Shown here: positions 5,294 to 6,799 of the stretch, one piece after another
Position numbering within the stretch: position 1 is the first letter of the stretch
Layout: every line of letters starts with the position of its first letter
Assembly: GCA_022572485.1 (NCBI GenBank)
Contig: JACZVU010000146.1
Location: forward strand, 1 to 6,799
Reading direction: 5' to 3'
From: Myxococcales bacterium
GTDB lineage: Bacteria; Myxococcota_A; UBA9160; SMWR01
Length of the DNA stretch: 6,799 nt
Notes under the pieces: model-generated
Told to the model about the DNA's origin: nothing
Database searches by the model: none
Seen by the model: the letters and a program-made list of their open reading frames with translations, nothing else
Position numbers and translations under genes: made by a program

Positions 5294-5700
5294 GACGCTC
5301 CCGGGTTGTTAGGGAATGCTGGCCGCGCTCCCCCCGGCCTAATTCGCTACTTTGCAGAATCAGATACTCGCCTCCGCGAGGCCATCGCCAAGCAGGCCTC
5401 CGCACGCCAGTACCGTGGCAATCACGAACCCAAGCGCGTTTCGGCTTGTGGCATCGGTATTCGACGGCGCGGGCTCCCAAACGGGACTGACTGAACGCGC
5501 GAGGCGTGCCGGAGCCATAGAGCAATTTCGGTGCCGCACCTGGTCAGTCGGTACGCTGCCATCTTCTGGGCCACCCGTTGGGATCGAAGCGGGGCGCAGA
5601 ACCACTCGAGACCCATGTCGCCCGAAGGCCTCCCGTCACTGCACCCGAGCGACATCGCATTCGATCGGGCCTGAATGCGGTGGTTCTTCTTCACGCGCCA
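5294..5700. other. 407-bp stretch without a recognisable gene
   Basis: It lies between the convergent fic and antiporter stop codons. Short open frames exist on both strands, but none has recognisable motifs or a convincing start. A minus-strand reading around 5360-5440 gives a membrane-helix-like run (ALGFVIATVLACGGLLG) that ends at once, perhaps chance. Weak inverted repeats are present: GGCCG/CGGCC (5321-5325/5335-5339) after fic, and GAGGCC/GGCCTC (5378-5383/5395-5400). Neither is followed by a T-run. It is long for a 3'-3' junction in such a compact window and may hold decayed sequence. Confidence 0.5.
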
Positions 5701-6799
5701 TCAGCCACGTCGCATCATTGCGTAGATGTCCGTACGGCGCACGATTCCCAGGAGTTGGCGCTCTTTGACGACGGGCCAGGATTGAACGCGATGGCGGTCG
5801 AGGACTTCGAGAGCCTTGGCGAGCGAAGCGTCGGGATCCAGTGCGTCATCGACTCTGCTCGTCAGATCCTCGGCAATGACGAGATCGCGGAGGACGGGGT
5901 CGTAGAGGGCGTTCTTGACTTCCTCGTAGGAGATGACGCCCTTGAAGTGGGCGTCGTGATCGATCACCGGCAGCAGGTCGGCACCGGTCTCCCCCAGAGC
6001 TTTGAGCACCCGCTCGAAGGAGAGCGATTCGGACACGTAGCGGGGTCGCCGCCGCATGGCGTGCTCGACGGTCGTCTTGCTATCGCGGTCAAAATGGTCG
6101 CCCTTCAACAAACCGAGATTGCGCTGAAATTCCAGGTACACCCAGCGCAATGCCTCTGTGCCCTTGGCTTCTGCGTGAGGAAGGAGGTTCGCGAGCGTGA
6201 CTTCGCCCGCGCGCACGGCGACGTGACGAACGAGAAAGGGGCCGATCAGTTCGAAAACCACCACCGACGCCACGACGACCTGGCGCAGCTGAGCGGTTTC
6301 TGCGGGCGCGATCGCCTCGAGGCTCGCCACCAATCCCAGCGCAATGCCGGCCTGGCAGAGCAACCCCGAACCCAACGATGGCGGCAGCGAGCTGGACAAG
6401 CCCGTCAACCGCATACCGAGGTATGAACCGTAGAGTTTACCGGCCGTCCGCGCCGCGATGAACAGCGCGGCAAATAGACCTCCCTGCGCGAGTGCTTCGA
6501 GGTGGAGGTCGCGACCCGCAGCGATGAAGAAGAGCACGTAAATGGGGTAGACGGTGTTCTCGAGGTAGCGGAACAACTCGCCGGAGTGGGGCGATCCGTT
6601 TGCGAGCGCGAGGCCCGCCGAAAAGCAAGCCAGCATTCCCAAACCCGTTCCACCCGCCTCGCCCCAGTGCGCGATGCCGAGCGCTGCCAGAACCACGAGG
6701 ATCCCGAGCAGCACCAACTCGCGTCGTCCCGTGATCGACTCGAGCCAGACAGCCGCACCGAAGCCAATCACCCCGCCGCCGATCAGCGCGATCAGCGCC
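5701..6799 (-). CDS. CPA-type Na+(K+)/H+ antiporter with tandem C-terminal CBS domains, 5' end beyond window
   Basis: The minus strand is open to the right edge and gives the last 365 residues. About seven hydrophobic segments come first (nucleotides about 6220-6799). They include VYPIYVLFFIAAGRDLHLE and ARTAGKLYGSYLGMRLTG, then LLCQAGIALGLVASL and VVVASVVVFELIGPFLVRH. This pattern is that of the C-terminal half of a Na_H_Exchanger (CPA2-like) domain, which swaps cations for protons across the inner membrane. The ion-binding acidic residues of the middle helices are not in view. A cytoplasmic linker follows, then two CBS domains (about 5704-6060): LLPVIDHDAHFKGVISYEEV in the first and VQSWPVVKERQLLGIVRRTD in the second. 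CBS pairs usually sense adenine nucleotides, so gating by cell energy state is likely. The GTG at 6771 lies inside a hydrophobic run and is not the true start. Confidence 0.87.
   Translation of the reverse strand, partial: ALIALIGGGVIGFGAAVWLESITGRRELVLLGILVVLAALGIAHWGEAGGTGLGMLACFSAGLALANGSPHSGELFRYLENTVYPIYVLFFIAAGRDLHLEALAQGGLFAALFIAARTAGKLYGSYLGMRLTGLSSSLPPSLGSGLLCQAGIALGLVASLEAIAPAETAQLRQVVVASVVVFELIGPFLVRHVAVRAGEVTLANLLPHAEAKGTEALRWVYLEFQRNLGLLKGDHFDRDSKTTVEHAMRRRPRYVSESLSFERVLKALGETGADLLPVIDHDAHFKGVISYEEVKNALYDPVLRDLVIAEDLTSRVDDALDPDASLAKALEVLDRHRVQSWPVVKERQLLGIVRRTDIYAMMRRG

Noticed and set aside
5360..5605. Minus-strand ORF with a hydrophobic C-terminal run, considered as a small membrane or sorting-signal protein
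   Set aside because: No recognisable motif, no basic tail after the helix as in PEP-CTERM signals, no ribosome binding site; likely chance.
1..6799. CRISPR array, insertion sequence, tRNA or rRNA
   Set aside because: No regularly spaced direct repeats of array type, no transposase reading frame and no tRNA-like cloverleaf or rRNA segment was seen on either strand.

Overview
The window is GC-rich bacterial DNA with tightly packed genes and GTG starts used alongside ATG. Gene content (YqgE/AlgH, a CPBP membrane protease, a receiver-like protein with two PilZ domains, a lipoprotein-type SCO, a CPA-type antiporter with CBS domains) fits a Gram-negative of the deltaproteobacterial/myxobacterial type. 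That placement is inferred from gene style; no rRNA or tRNA is present to fix it.

Layout. (1) 2-430, minus: YqgE/AlgH family protein, cut by the left edge. (2) 520-1365 and 1401-2807, plus: a CPBP-family intramembrane protease and a c-di-GMP-type PilZ-PilZ protein with a degenerate receiver domain, 35 bp apart and probably co-transcribed. (3) 2983-3087, plus: a 34-residue, extremely basic small protein with a strong ribosome binding site, followed by a perfect 10-bp hairpin. (4) 3210-3827, plus: an SCO1/SenC copper-chaperone lipoprotein. (5) 4175-5293, plus: a Fic AMP-transferase with DUF4172-type N-terminus, inhibitory motif and C-terminal winged helix, set between two gene-poor stretches (3885-4098 and 5294-5700). 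(6) 5701-6799, minus: a cation:proton antiporter with tandem CBS domains, its N-terminus beyond the right edge.

Two pieces of structure are not explained by the genes. First, a 55-bp bipartite hairpin repeat occurs three times without gaps: inverted at 461-515, and directly behind the stop codons of the PilZ gene (2810-2864) and the SCO gene (3830-3884). It looks like a REP-like intergenic element; one stem pair shows a compensatory change. Second, the fic promoter is covered by four copies of a 7-bp half-site (CACCGCA/TGCGGTG) as two inverted pairs. They touch the -35 and -10 hexamers, and the last pair forms a hairpin that puts the Shine-Dalgarno sequence in its loop. This predicts a tightly controlled fic gene, possibly autoregulated through its winged-helix domain.

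Apart from probable co-transcription of the protease and PilZ genes, the genes do not form one pathway. The window reads as ordinary chromosomal genes with an accessory-looking fic unit placed between the SCO gene and the antiporter.
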